64,000 nt of DNA from Diplonema japonicum. Its lineage: Eukaryota; Euglenozoa; Diplonemea; Diplonemida; Diplonemidae. The translations under genes were made by a program, and so were the position numbers. This document shows, piece by piece, positions 1 to 11,053 of this stretch; positions within the stretch are counted from its first letter, which is position 1, and the number at the start of each line of letters is the position of its first letter. The notes under the pieces were generated by a model. It did not search any database. It had not been told where the DNA came from and saw only the letters and a program-made list of their open reading frames with translations. The stretch is taken from positions 266,201-330,200 of the forward strand of contig OZ025741.1 of the NCBI GenBank assembly GCA_964019335.1, in the 5' to 3' direction.

Positions 1-878
1 TTTTTTTTTTTTTCCTCTTTCTTTTGCGAGGTGTCTTGAAACAAATAAAAAATAAAATAAAAGTTCTTTTGCCCGATTACCTGACATCGTAAACAGGTAC
101 CGGTAAAAAAGCCTATATGTGGTTGTGAGTATATGAGTGCAAGAAGAAGGGGGGAAAAAAAAAAAGAAAAAAAAAAATGAACAGGGGAGGCTGCGTTCGT
201 TTTCTTATTCTTTTTTTTTGTTTTTGTTTTCCCTCCTTTTTTCCCCCTTTTTTTTTTCCCTTATTCTTCTTCCTCAAAAAAAAAAAATATAGTGGGGTAA
301 GTTTCCTTTTTTTTTTGATTGGCTAAAAAGAGGGGTGGGGATCATAAATAACATTCTTTTTTTTTTTGAATTAAAAAAAAAAAACAATTATTTTCTTCTC
401 CCCCACCCACCCCTGGTAAAAATATCATCTTGGCATACCCTTTAATTGATTTCAAATACTGTAACTTTAAAAAAAAAAAAAAAGAAGAAGAAGAAGCAAG
501 ACCCCGGTGCTTACTTGAATGCGCAGCTAGGGGAGGAGGGGCTTTTTCTTTTTGTATTTTTTTTTTCTTTTTTGCAACAGAAGGATGATTTATTAATACA
601 ATGTAAAAAAAAAAAAGAAAAAAAAAATAGTCTGGATACCCTGCGCGGAAGCCTTAGAAAGGGTCGCCCGCAGAGGGCTTTTGCTCATACGATCAATGTT
701 TTGAAGCAATTTTCATGGGATTGATTCCGCACCTGCTGTGCCAGGACTTACTACTTACTTCCCTCTCCTTCTCAACCCCTGACAGGAACATGGCTGAAAA
801 AAAGGAAAGAAAGGTCGTTTGGAACGTTAAACACCATTACTATTTTTTTTTTGTCCAACTACTCATAAAATAGAAGAT

Positions 879-937
<59 letters not shown>

Positions 938-2002
938 CTTTTCTTCCTTTTAACTTAACATCCTGAAACCACAGTTTATTTATAGCAGGTAAAAAAAAAT
1001 TGGGGGGGGGGAGAGGGTCCCAGGAGGGACTGCGTCTGTGAACTATCTCCCACCCCCCTTTTTTTGTTATTTTTTTAACACCATTATATTAGAGCCCATG
1101 TACGACCCAAAGCTTTTTCCTCTTCCTAGCTCACCAGAAAAAGGGGAAGGAAAGAAAGAACAGAAAAAAAAAAAGAGGGGAGAGGAAGAGAACCACAGAA
1201 AGTACTTACTGAAGAGAAAAAAAATGTAGGAAAAACCAGAACTACGGAAAAAAAAAGTGGGGGTGGGGGGGGGGGGGTGGAAGGGGAAAGATAGCAAAAC
1301 ATAGAAGAATGAAAGAGGAATAGATTCCCTCCCCCCCCCCCCCCCTCCGTTATTTTTTTCTTTTCTTACTCTCACCGAGGGTATATATTTCTTATCGCTT
1401 TTTTTTTTTTTTTTTTTTTTTTTCTTGGCAGGGGTTTTTTTTTTCCTCCAACACGTTTTGCATAATTGAAGGGAAAAAAAAAAAAAAAAAACACCCATAT
1501 CACACACCATCCATTCAGAAAAAAAGTAGGAACCTACTCTGTACTACAATTTGAAATCACATGTGGCACCGTCCAACTAACACTTCTCGATTCCGGGAAG
1601 TATATATAAAGAAGAAAAAAGAGAAAGGTTGAAACATGCGATCTCAAACATGAAACTACAAGAGGTTCTTTTTTTTTTTTTTTGAGAGACTTTTTTTCTT
1701 TTTTTCTCTTTCACTTCTTTTACCTTGAGGCCAATAAATCTCCACAAGAATCCCACCCCCATACCCCCCCGCCCCCCCAGCAAGAAAATAAGGAAGAAAA
1801 AATAAAAGCTCCCCCCCCCTTTTTTTTTAAAACAGTTCTTTTTTTTTTTGTGTTGCGCACGGGGAATGGGTGGAGGAGGAAGGTGAGAAAGGGGGAAAAA
1901 AAAAAATTCTCCAAATGACAGTGGGGGAGGGGGAGACAAACACTTCAGTTTTTTGTTTATTTTTTTTCTTTCTTTCCTTTTTTTTTTTTTTTTTTCTTTG
2001 TT
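1..2002. other. Low-complexity intergenic DNA
   Basis: Two kilobases of homopolymer T, A, G and C runs, including a T run of about 50 bases near 887-937. The short open frames here are lysine- or phenylalanine-rich translations of these runs, and none shows a recognisable domain. The right end should hold the 3' UTR of the PDE gene. I see no RNA gene. Confidence 0.8.
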
Positions 2003-2304
2003 CTAATGTGTCCCATCCCTCAGGCTCTCCCAGTGTGCCTTGTTCTGTTCACACTGGTGAACCATAGGTTGAAGGCAAGGGAGCAGCTGGGCCATGTCTT
2101 CAAACATAGGAAGCACAATATAATTCATAAAAGAAATTTGCCCCTTTGAGAAATCAGCGTTATGCTTGCGCCGATCCATGAATGGTGAAACAGTAATGGA
2201 CAGCCTCTGCTCTGCGTCTCCTTGAGTGTAGAACTCAGATGCAATACATTCAGCCCATCTAAGGTACAATTCCTGCGGCCGGCTACAGTTGCTTATGTCG
2301 GCCA

Positions 2305-2347
<43 letters not shown>

Positions 2348-2986
2348 CTTTTTCTCGTTGTACCTTTATCGCCATCACCATGGCCAGTCTAACATCGTCG
2401 CGTCTCGAGTGCCAGTCAGGATTCTCGGCGAGCCTTCTTCTAAACTGTGAGAAGATCTTGGCATGGTTCCCCATGTCAGTCGAGAGCAACATCTCCACAA
2501 TGGTGTCCCGCACCTCCTTCTTCTGGTCGTCATTCAACGACGCCAAGATATTGTACTTAGGGTGCCTCATCATCTCAAAGACACAGGCACAGTGGTGGTT
2601 TTCAAGAATCGACCTTTTTTTTTTTTTTTTTTTTTTTTTTTTCTTCCCGTATACCTATCGTTATACAATATCCCAAGGTATGCTTGTGTTTTTGTGTGGA
2701 AGCTGTTGTTGAAGCCAGGATGGTCATAGTCGTGAATGCCAGCTGCTATGACTGCTGCGAACTCGTCTTCCTTCTTCATTCGCATCAGGCTGCCCATCTT
2801 ACCGGGGCCGATGATGTAGTGAGTGCACTGCAGAACATCTGCCGCGTGCGTTGCGTTATGGTAAGGATTGTCGTGATAACCCGCCGTCACCCCGAGCCAA
2901 AAATTTTTCAGGGTAACCGGGTCGATCGAGAATAGGGAACAGAGGTTGTATTTGTAGGTGAGGACCCACGCTGTTGTCAGAAGCGC

Positions 2987-3027
<41 letters not shown>

Positions 3028-4114
3028 ACGTACCTCCTTCAGTCAATTTGTCGAGATCGAATGGGTTGAAGTCAATCTCGTCGATGTTGTCCATGCATTG
3101 CAATACTTTCATTGCGATCTCCTTGTCTCCAGTGGTTTCCAGGATGCTCTGTATGTTCGGGTCCGTGGGGAGAATCTTCAAAGGTGACCGTTCCTGTGTG
3201 CTCTCAAACTTCGTTGTAAGGAGCTTCAACATCCCTTGATCACACGTTATCGTCGCGGGGTCATGTTCCTTCGCCCACTGGAGATGCTGGAACGGACGTG
3301 CCCCGCCTTCATTATACAGGCCGTCCAAATGATGGATAGCTTTCCCGTGAAGGCAGTATTTCTTCGCTTTTCTAACATTCTTTTCAATCCGTTCGACCTC
3401 TTCTGTTGCTTCGAGTTGGACTTGGTTCGCTTCACGCGCGTCTTGCCGAAGATTCTCAACCTTAGGGAAAATGAGCTCAATGGAGTTTAAAATATCGTCT
3501 GTTTTTGCCTCGCACAAATTGATGTTTGCTTCTGTCGCTTCAAGAAGGTCCTCCGAGGGCGCGCGTTCCCTCTTTCGCGACGCATAGGAGTCGAAAAACG
3601 GGAGGAAAAAATACGTGAATGTCAAGGACGATTCATTGCCGAAATTTGCGAGCTCGATGGGGAGAAGGAGGCGTTGATCTTTGCTTGTTTTTAGCGAGAT
3701 ATCGAGACGCCGCTTGTTCCCAGTTGTGGCGATTGCACGGGGGGGTTCGCCTTTAATGAAAGCTGATGTAAATGCGCGCCAAAATGTTACCCAGGAAACA
3801 TTAGCTGCGCCTGTAGCTTTCCAGTCTGCGATTTCTGAATCGGCCATTGTCTTCACCCAGACCGTGCCGGAGACATCTCTGCAGACAACGGTCAGACCAC
3901 CAAGATCGGTGTCAGCAGGGTAGGTTGCCAGGAAGTACACTTTCCCGTCCTGGTCGACCTCTTTCATGATTGGGGAGTTCATGTACCTTTCCTTCCCGGA
4001 TCTCGGGCCCGTTTCCTGTGCTTGGGGCGGGCTTCCTCGTCTTGTCGTCTTCTCCCCCACAACCTCCGTCCCGTCCGCCTTCGTCCTCGCAGGCTTCGTG
4101 GCCCCGCAACCCAT
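2003..4114 (-). CDS. Class I cyclic-nucleotide phosphodiesterase with XRCC4-like head and coiled coil
   Basis: Four exons (4114-3034, 2988-2655, 2613-2364, 2305-2003) join in frame to about 655 residues. The N-terminus starts MGCGAT, which fits an N-myristoylation plus palmitoylation signal and suggests membrane anchoring. Residues about 57-175 look like an XRCC4/XLF/PAXX-type head (the tract WVKTMADSEI aligns well with human XRCC4), followed by a predicted coiled coil at about 185-252. The C-terminal half is a complete PDE catalytic domain: HNATH near 404-408, HDYDHPG near 446-452, then DMGNH and DISN in later exons, giving the metal-binding His/Asp set. It should hydrolyse cAMP and/or cGMP; I cannot tell which. 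All three introns are 41-58 nt, start GTA and end in poly(A)-AG. I chose the MGCG start because the upstream in-frame codon is TTG. The PDE call is firm; the head-domain call is inference from pattern and position. Confidence 0.9.
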
Positions 4115-4268
4115 TTTATACAACGGGGGGCAAAAAAAAGAGAGGAGGGGGGGGGTGTTTTATTTAATCGTGTTTTTTTTTATTTTATTTATTTTTTTTT
4201 TTTCGTAAACCGAAAAAAAAAAATCGGGGAGGGGGGAAGGGGGTGGCAGGGTGTTGCCTGTGTGTGTG

Positions 4269-4300
<32 letters not shown>

Positions 4301-5213
4301 TTTAACCCTGAACAGCTCTCTTCTAAAAAAATTTAGGCTAGAACAATAAAAAAAAAATCAGGCTTCATTTTATGTCTGGCCGTGAAATAATCTGTCCCCC
4401 CCCCCCCCCCCCCCCCCCCCTCATGCTTTTCAGCTAAGCGTTGCTGAGCGTGAAAACCCAAGTACTTTATTTCACGCCCAGCCAGTTCGTACAAACAAAG
4501 GTAAAAAGTGGCCCGAACAGTGATGGAAGACACGCTCTTAACAGCCGGCTTACAAGGAGTGGCGACAACAGTGCACAGAAATGCGTTTGAATGTTGACAT
4601 CCAGTTGCCACACTCAGCACAGAATTTTTTTGCGAGAGCAGCTCATCATTAAAATTGCGGCTTTTTTTTTTCTTCCAGCAAATGTTACAACACAACAACA
4701 AGAAAGAAAATACAGGAATGGGGAAAAAAAAGAGGGGGGGTTAAAATGAGGTGGAGAAAATATAAAAAATGAGGGGTTTTTTTTTTCCTTTCTTCTCGGC
4801 GGCGAAGTTACATCTAAATAAAGAAAAGGGTGGCAGTGAGGAGGGGTAACCATTAGTCTCTAATAGGAAAAAGGGAGTAAAAAAGATCTAATCAATATAG
4901 AGGGGGGAAGGAAATTGGTTTTTAAAAGGCGAAGGGGCTATACAATAAAATAAAATATTTAAAAAAAAAAAGAATAGCAATGAAAAGGTAAAGGTAACAA
5001 CTATAAAAAGAACCCCCCACCAAGGAGGGTTTAGGGGGCGGGGGTGAGAAGGGAGGAATCTATCTAAAATACGAGTATCTTTCTTAGAACCAATTTTCAT
5101 TTTTTTTTCCTTCTTCTTTTCCCCCGGGAAAATTATTAAAAAATCGACTCATATTTTTCAATTCTTGAATTTTGCGTGCTTCTTTCTCTTTTTTTTTTTT
5201 TTTTTTTTTTTGT
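4115..5213. other. Homopolymer-rich spacer
   Basis: Spacer between the PDE and kinesin genes: G/C runs, A/T runs and one short dispersed repeat (4379-4485). No coding signal beyond homopolymer translation. Confidence 0.7.
4379..4485 (-). repeat. Solo copy of dispersed GTGAAATAA palindromic repeat
   Basis: Holds two inward-facing motifs, CGTGAAATAAT and TTATTTCACGCC, around a C run. The segment from AGCTAAGCGTTGCTGA to TTTATTTCACGCCCA matches the reverse complement of the block near 41107-41175, apart from a gap of about 10 bases. I read it as a detached end of the tyrosine-recombinase element family found at 36 and 41 kb. Confidence 0.55.
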
Positions 5214-8178
5214 CTAAAGATTACCAAACTCATCGCTCAACCGGCCACGCTGAATTTGTTTTTTTTTCCCCCTCTTTTTTTTTTTTTTTTTTTTTCCCCA
5301 AACAAAATACCTTTGCAGTCTCCTCTTCATTTGCTTGGAAGGATCTCTTACGGCTTCTCGAGGCCGGCTGTAATATTATCAATTATTGCATTTTTTTTTT
5401 TTTTTTTTAAAACCCTTCCCATCATACCTCTTGTAAAGCCGTATTTTTCACAGACTGGTCCACGCCAGCCCCAGACTGCTGCATGAACGAGGGAATGGGG
5501 TTCGGTGTCGAAGATTCCAGCGAAGCTATTTGGCTTAGTTTCCTCTGCCTTCTCCGCTCTTCCAACGTAGCACGTTCACCATCAGGCGTCCCAGAAGTCA
5601 TAGCCTCATGCCTTGCCGAAGACATCGTATGCTTTAAGAAAGAAGGGGTAGCTTGTCCCGGCGTCTTAGCCGCCTGCTGGGGTGTGGACGACTGTATCCT
5701 CGGGGTGTTCGGCCCACCCCTTGGCGTGTTCACACTGGTGGACTCCTCTTCGGTCTTCTTAAAAGCAGACCTGGAGCTCAGCGTTGCTTTCATGTATGAG
5801 GGTATAGCCCCCGGAATCATTGTGTTGGCACGCCTCATGGGACGTGGCGGATGCTGCTTCCTACTGTTTTGGCTGTTGTTCGGCGCAACACGAACCTGCT
5901 GCTGCGGTGCGGAAGGTGCGGGTCCTGGTATGCCAATTGCAGGCACGGTAGCTGCTGGTAGCGGTGCCACGTTTGGAACAACAGCAGGGGTCGTCGTGGG
6001 TGGTACGGGTGCCACTTGTACTGATGTGGACTCGCTTCCAGAGCTCATATTGGTGTCCCCGCTTTGGCTTCTCTTGTCCATGCCTGTTGACCTTCTTGGT
6101 TTCTCCAAGTAGTTGATGCCCAGCCCTACACTAGGGCGTGCCTTCTTCGTGCTGCCATCCGGTTCATGCATGCACACTGTCATGGTGGTCAGTGTGGTGG
6201 GGGTGAAGCCCTCGGGCATGGCATCTGCGTCGTGTTTAGAGGGTGTCAGGTGTTTTTTGTCAAGCTCGTCGTTGCTGAGCAGGTCCTGCACGCTGCTTGT
6301 TTCGACTATGTCTGACAGGGTCTTCCACTTCTTCCCCATCTCGAGCTGTTCCCTTATCCCCGCCACGTCCTTCGCGTTGCGCTGTTTCAACATTTCTTCG
6401 ATGTTTTTGTTGGTGTCCATCCATGATCCTTCCAAGTCGTGGTAGCGCTGTTCCCAGTACTTCTCGCGGGACTTGTGATATTGCAGCCAGGAGTCGGCTT
6501 GGAGCTTGTCCATCCTAGCGGAGTATGGGAAGGCAACGCGTTCGGTGTACCTCTGGTCGGCGGGGGTGAGGAAGGGGATCTTGTTTTTAAGCTCGAGATC
6601 TGCTTTGTTGATGTTTTGGAGGTCCGCCTTGGCGTTTGAGATTTCACAGTCAGCGACGGACACCTGCGACTGCATCATGACGATGTCGGCTTGAAGAGTA
6701 ACAATACGGACAGGCTCCTGCCCGCCTTTCGCTGCACTGGAGTGCTTCCAGCGAAGGATCTCCGCGTGGGTTTTCCTCAGTTTTAAAAGCGTCTCGCTCC
6801 GGACATGCTCGTGCTCCGCGATTTTCTTCGCCACCTCGTACTGGTTTGCGGCGACCCCGCGCATTTTCTCTTCCAGATCCAATGCTTCTGGCGACACGCT
6901 TTCCTCGGTGCCCTGTTTCCCCGCCTTTTCCATCAGAGCTTTCGACGCCGTTCGTTGCTCGGTCAGCTGTTCCTGAAGGTAAGCAACTTGGTTCTGCAGG
7001 TTCTCAATAATGGATTTGTACCTGCTTACGTGAGCGTGGACGGTGGTCTCGTTTTTCTTCAGCGTCACCTGAATGTTCTTAGCACGGTTGGCGTATTTCA
7101 GCGCGTTGTGCGTGTCCTCGTACGTCAAGAAGGAAGGCGATATGTTGGTGATCATGATGGTCTTGCAATTCCCGCCAAGTGAATCTTTCAACATCCTAGT
7201 GAGCTTCGAGTCTCTGTACCCAATGTATGAACCTGGTTTCGACGATGCAAGGGCATTGATAACGTTACCGAGAGCAAGGAGAGATTTGTTGATATTGGCG
7301 CCTTCTTTAAGACGGAGACCGCGGTTTTCAGTTGCAGCCGCACGTTCAGAACCAGCGAGATCGATGAGCGAGAGTTTTCCGACTTGAGATGTGGTGTCGA
7401 CACCAGAACCCTTGGGTTTCGTCTGCACGAGGAGCTGCAGGATGGCGTGGGAACGGCTTGATGCTTCGTTGACGTTGGTCTCTGCTTTCACGCGTTTCCC
7501 GTTTCCTTGTTCGACCAGACGCATGACATCTTTACCGTCTACTGGTTCCCACCATGTTAGCCCTGCAACTTGGCCGCCTTTTTCACCCTCTCTGAAATCC
7601 AGGGCACGCTGTTCTTCAGAGAGGAGGTCTCTTATCGTTTCGTTGTACACCTCGCTGTAGGAAAGTTGAAGGACTACGTCTTGGCTTTCCTTGTGAGATT
7701 CCGCCATTTGAAAAACTTCCGCAACTGCCATGGGGATGACCCCGGGCATGGATTGCTCGTCGCCCATCATTGTGTACGTCTTCCCAGCGCCGGTCGCTCC
7801 ATAGCAGAATACACTGCTGTTGTAACCGTTGAAGATGGACGGTAAGAGATCCTTGACCGTGCCGTTGAAGATGTCCAGTTGTGACGATGTTGGGCCATAT
7901 ACCCTATCGAAGACGTATGAGTGCGGCTTTCTACGTTTTGTGCCTGCATGGTGCGCGCTGTCCTCTTCTGGGTGCAGGAAGATGACGTCGTCCTGTACTT
8001 CTACAATGTTCTTGTGTTTTGACTGGGAAAGCTCAAAGGTGTTCTCTGGCCGCACTCTTATCGCAACTTCTATCCTCGCAGCCATGCCGGTGTCCTCAGC
8101 CGGTGGTGGAGGAACTTCCTGCTGCAAACCTGGTGACGGTTGTACCTCATGCTGTAGAACTTCTCCGTCCACTTCCAT
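5214..8178 (-). CDS. Kinesin-8 family motor
   Basis: The long exon (8178-5428) encodes a kinesin motor starting near residue 25. It has the P-loop GATGAGKT, switch I NEASSRSH and switch II DLAGSE, then the family-typical LLALGNVINAL, YRDSKLTRMLKDSLGGN and YEDTHNALKYANRAKNI. The last tract and the following helix resemble kinesin-8 (KIF18/Kip3), which are plus-end-directed microtubule length regulators. A coiled coil and a low-complexity Pro/Ser/Thr-rich tail follow. The first frame appears to stop at 5422, but CAAGAG is followed by a GTATGA donor. Two small exons, 5367-5311 (57 nt, after ATTACAG) and 5249-5214 (after AATTCAG), continue in phase to a TAG, giving 947 residues. The true start is the ATG at 8178, since the frame upstream is homopolymer. 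The terminal exons are likely but unconfirmed. Confidence 0.88.
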
Positions 8179-9248
8179 GTTTTGTTGTTGTTGTTGTTTT
8201 TTTTTTTTTTTTTCTTTTTTTTTTTTTTTTAACCCGTTTTCAAAAGAGAGAATAAATGAAAAGAAACTCGATAAAATTTCAGTGTGCATGGGGGTGCTCA
8301 CTGTTCAGGTAGAAATGCACACTAACCGGTCACCGTTCTGCGGTTGCTGTCTGGTGCCTGCGGTGGCTGTTTGTCGCGATGAGATGGACGGCATCTGGGC
8401 GAGAAACATTGCTTTTTGGAGTCGTGCTAGGTAGGGGGGGGTTTGGCTCGAGGAGAAGAGTGGTCTCCTGTTTTAGCCGTGTGCCGTCGGGCCCCCAAGA
8501 TGTCGAAGGGTATGCACCCTTGATTTGGCGTTGGCGGGGAAGGCTGACCTTCCACAGCGTGCTGAGCATTTCTGGATGCGACCCAAGATGTATCGCATCC
8601 TTGCGGCCTTCTCCGTGAGCAGGTCTTGATCGTCGAAGAAAAAAAAAGGGAAGGGGGGAAAGATGAAGTAGAGCGAACGAGGAAAGAAAGGCTGCCTCAA
8701 AAAAAAAAAAGAATTTAAAAAAAAAGGAGAGGGGGGTATCTTCGCACCGCCCTCCCTTTTTTTATTTTCATTCTTTTTTTTTTTAAATATTTTTTTTTTT
8801 CCCTCCCATTGGGTAGGGAACGGGAAAAAAAAAAAAAAAGAAAGGCGACAAAAAAAAAGGGCGGAAAAAAAAAAAAAAAGTCGATGTCACAGAGCCGCAG
8901 GCCCCTAGAAGAAGGGGAGGGGGTATGGCCAGTACTAGGTATCTCTCAGTTTCGGACATATCTCGCAACTCCTCCAGGTGCTGTCCTCATCGATAGGCGA
9001 GAGGCACCCTTCAATGGCTCCTACTAGTGTCAGCAGGTTGGAGAGTACTGTTCCCGACCACAAAAAAAAAAAGATTTTAACGGCTGGCGCTTGTTGTCCG
9101 ATCGCGCAATACTATCGCGCAAACCAGGTAGCTCACAACAAGAAGCTGTGCCATGCTGTTAGAATGCTGACCGACTCTGTCAAAACGTGAAATAATTTCT
9201 TGATATTTTTTTTTTCTTACCACAAAAAAAAAGGGGGGGGTCGAATTT
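8179..9248. other. Spacer with unidentified unique block and transposon scrap
   Basis: About 300 bases (roughly 8330-8640) are of mixed composition, but no convincing reading frame or RNA fold was recognised. Homopolymers fill 8640-8880. A transposon-derived scrap lies at 8954-9060. Confidence 0.5.
8954..9060 (-). repeat. Fragment shared with the pogo-like element at 40.2 kb
   Basis: The sequence from GGACATATCTCGC through GAGAGGCACCCTTC to GGTTGGAGAGTACT matches the reverse complement of 40214-40332 at roughly 80% by eye. The 40 kb copy sits inside the 3' part of a pogo-like transposon, so this is probably a detached piece of a related element. Confidence 0.6.
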
Positions 9249-9785
9249 CTACCAGCTCCCGGGAGTAGGCAGAACAACGATTTTATCATTCTTGTTCTCA
9301 GAGTGGAACTGAAGGTTCATCCCTTGGCAGATGCAAGTCATGCGATGGGTGGTGGGGGTTGCTTCACACTTTGAAGATGCGAGCCACCAGTTGTGATAGT
9401 CAGCATAGCGCCCCTTCCCCATGCGGAAGTTTGTGCAGACTGCGGTGCGGCCCCTCATGGTGATGGTGAGGTTGCCGAAGACAGCAAATTCGAGTTCATG
9501 GGGGAGGGGTTCTACCTCGTGTTGGGTGGCGAGAGCGTTCACTACTGCCAGCCCGTCGATGAACTCTGCTGCGACCTCGGCACTTCGCCTGTCACCGCAT
9601 CTCACGTTCACACCGTTCTCCTTATGAGAGACTCCTTCCCACTTCTCCCCTTTGCCTACTGCGTGGTACGTGGCTTCGAACCGAGCTGTGACTGTCACGT
9701 TCGACTCAAAGTACATCCAGTTGTTCTTCACCTCTGCGGAGACCACAGAGGCCATCATCAGGCAGACTGCTACTATCGTTTTCAT
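9249..9785 (-). CDS. Small secreted protein, tandem copy A
   Basis: Encodes 178 residues with an N-terminal signal peptide (cleavage likely after VVSA, residue 17) and no other membrane segment. The mature part has four or so cysteines, including CIC near the end, and N-glycosylation sequons NVT and NLT. It is close to 85% identical by eye to the next gene at 10493-11029, with the first 33 and the last 40 residues best conserved. I do not recognise the family. The start is well defined because the signal peptide begins at this ATG, directly behind 12 adenines on the sense strand. It is probably exported or lumenal; function unknown. Confidence 0.85.
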   Translation of the reverse strand: MKTIVAVCLMMASVVSAEVKNNWMYFESNVTVTARFEATYHAVGKGEKWEGVSHKENGVNVRCGDRRSAEVAAEFIDGLAVVNALATQHEVEPLPHELEFAVFGNLTITMRGRTAVCTNFRMGKGRYADYHNWWLASSKCEATPTTHRMTCICQGMNLQFHSENKNDKIVVLPTPGSW

Positions 9786-10431
9786 TTTTTTTTTTTCTTT
9801 TGGTTTGGTTTTCTCCCCCCCCTTTTTTTTATTTGCTTGTTTTTTTGTGGGGGTTTCATATTTTTTTTAAAAAAAAGGAAGGAAAAATTCGGACGGTTTT
9901 CCGCTAGCAGATTGAGCAAAAAAAAAGGGGGGGGGGAGAAGAAGATGAGGGGAAGACGTTATAAGGCATCACAGTATTTTCTTTTTCTTTTTCATTTCGG
10001 TAGACCAGCCGGAAATCAGGCCATGATCGGAAATCTCAAATTGCTGCGTGTCGGGATTTCAAAACCCGACGGTGATCGGTTAACGGGTTTCTTTTTTTTT
10101 TTTTTTTTTTTTTCTTGTGAACATTGTGAACGAGGCCCATTTTTTAAGAAGGAAAAAATAATGAAAAAGAATTTACTACGGTCTTTTTGTGGGCGAGAGT
10201 AGGGGGAGGGGGGGACGGGAGCGAGAAAAACTGCATAGTGAAAATCCCAATGAGCTTTTTTTGTTTTGTTTTCTTTTTTTTTTGTTTTTTTTTTTTTTCT
10301 CCTCCATCTTTCTTTCATTTCCAGCAGCGGCCTTGCAGGCCTGTGCGGATCCGAAAGAAGAAAGAAAAAATGGAAGAGAAAGAAAAAAAAAACCAGAAAA
10401 GAAAGCCAGATTTTTCGGCTTTTTCTACGAT

Positions 10432-10475
<44 letters not shown>

Positions 10476-10492
10476 CTTTTTTTTTTTGTTTC
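9786..10492. other. Low-complexity spacer between the secreted paralogs
   Basis: Mostly poly(T)/poly(A) and G-rich tracts. A short mixed block near 9990-10085 contains a small inverted repeat (GTCGGGATTTC/AAAACCCGAC) but no reading frame. The similarity between the two paralogs does not extend into this spacer. Confidence 0.6.
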
Positions 10493-11029
10493 CTAATTGC
10501 CAGGAGTAGGCAGAACAACGATTTTATCGCTTTTATTCTCAGAATGGAACTGAAGGTTCATCCCTTGGCAGATGCAAGTCATGCGATGGGTGGTGGGGGT
10601 TGCTTCACACTTTGAAGATGCGAGCCACCAGTTATCATAGTCAGCATAGTGACCCCTCCCCATGCGGAAATTTGTGCAGACCGCCGTACGCCCTGCCATA
10701 GTAATGGTAAGGTTCCCGAAGATGGAAAAGTCAAGTTCGTGTGGGAGCGTTTCTATTTCGTGTTGTGTTGCGATTGCGTTCACCACTGCTAGCCCGTCGA
10801 TGAACTCTGCTGCGACCTCTGCACTCTTCTTCCTTCCACACTTCACGAGTACTCCGTTCTCTTTGGCCGAGACACCTTCCCACTTCTCCCCCTTTGTTAC
10901 TGTGTAGTAATTGGCCGAAAAATTAACAGTGACAGTTACATTCGACTCAAAGTACATCCAGTTGTTCTTCACCTCTGCGGAGACCACAGAGGCCATCATC
11001 AGGCAGACTGCTACTACCGCTGTTTTCAT
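10493..11029 (-). CDS. Small secreted protein, tandem copy B
   Basis: A 178-residue paralog of copy A with the same layout: signal peptide ending in VVSA, sequons NVT, NFS and NLT, matching cysteines, and a nearly unchanged C-terminal third. Differences cluster in the middle (about residues 34-70), as expected if that surface diversifies or if gene conversion holds the ends alike. The start is placed at 11029, where the signal peptide begins after a long sense-strand A tract; the frame further upstream is poly-lysine from that tract and then transposon sequence. A transposon end lies only about 25 bases upstream of the ATG (11054), so the 5' UTR or the trans-splice acceptor may now lie within the element. 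Family and function unknown. Confidence 0.85.
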   Translation of the reverse strand: MKTAVVAVCLMMASVVSAEVKNNWMYFESNVTVTVNFSANYYTVTKGEKWEGVSAKENGVLVKCGRKKSAEVAAEFIDGLAVVNAIATQHEIETLPHELDFSIFGNLTITMAGRTAVCTNFRMGRGHYADYDNWWLASSKCEATPTTHRMTCICQGMNLQFHSENKSDKIVVLPTPGN

Positions 11030-11053
11030 TTTTTTTTTTTTTTTTTTTTTTTT

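Noticed and set aside
446-1939. Open frames rich in lysine or phenylalanine
   Set aside because: They follow homopolymer runs on both strands and contain no recognisable domain.
5422-5430. Kinesin stop codon at 5422
   Set aside because: The TGA is inside a GTATGATGGG donor; two in-phase exons with good acceptors follow.
8330-8618. Overlapping open frames on both strands upstream of the kinesin gene
   Set aside because: No domain, no splice or start context, and Pro/Arg/Thr-rich translations on every frame.
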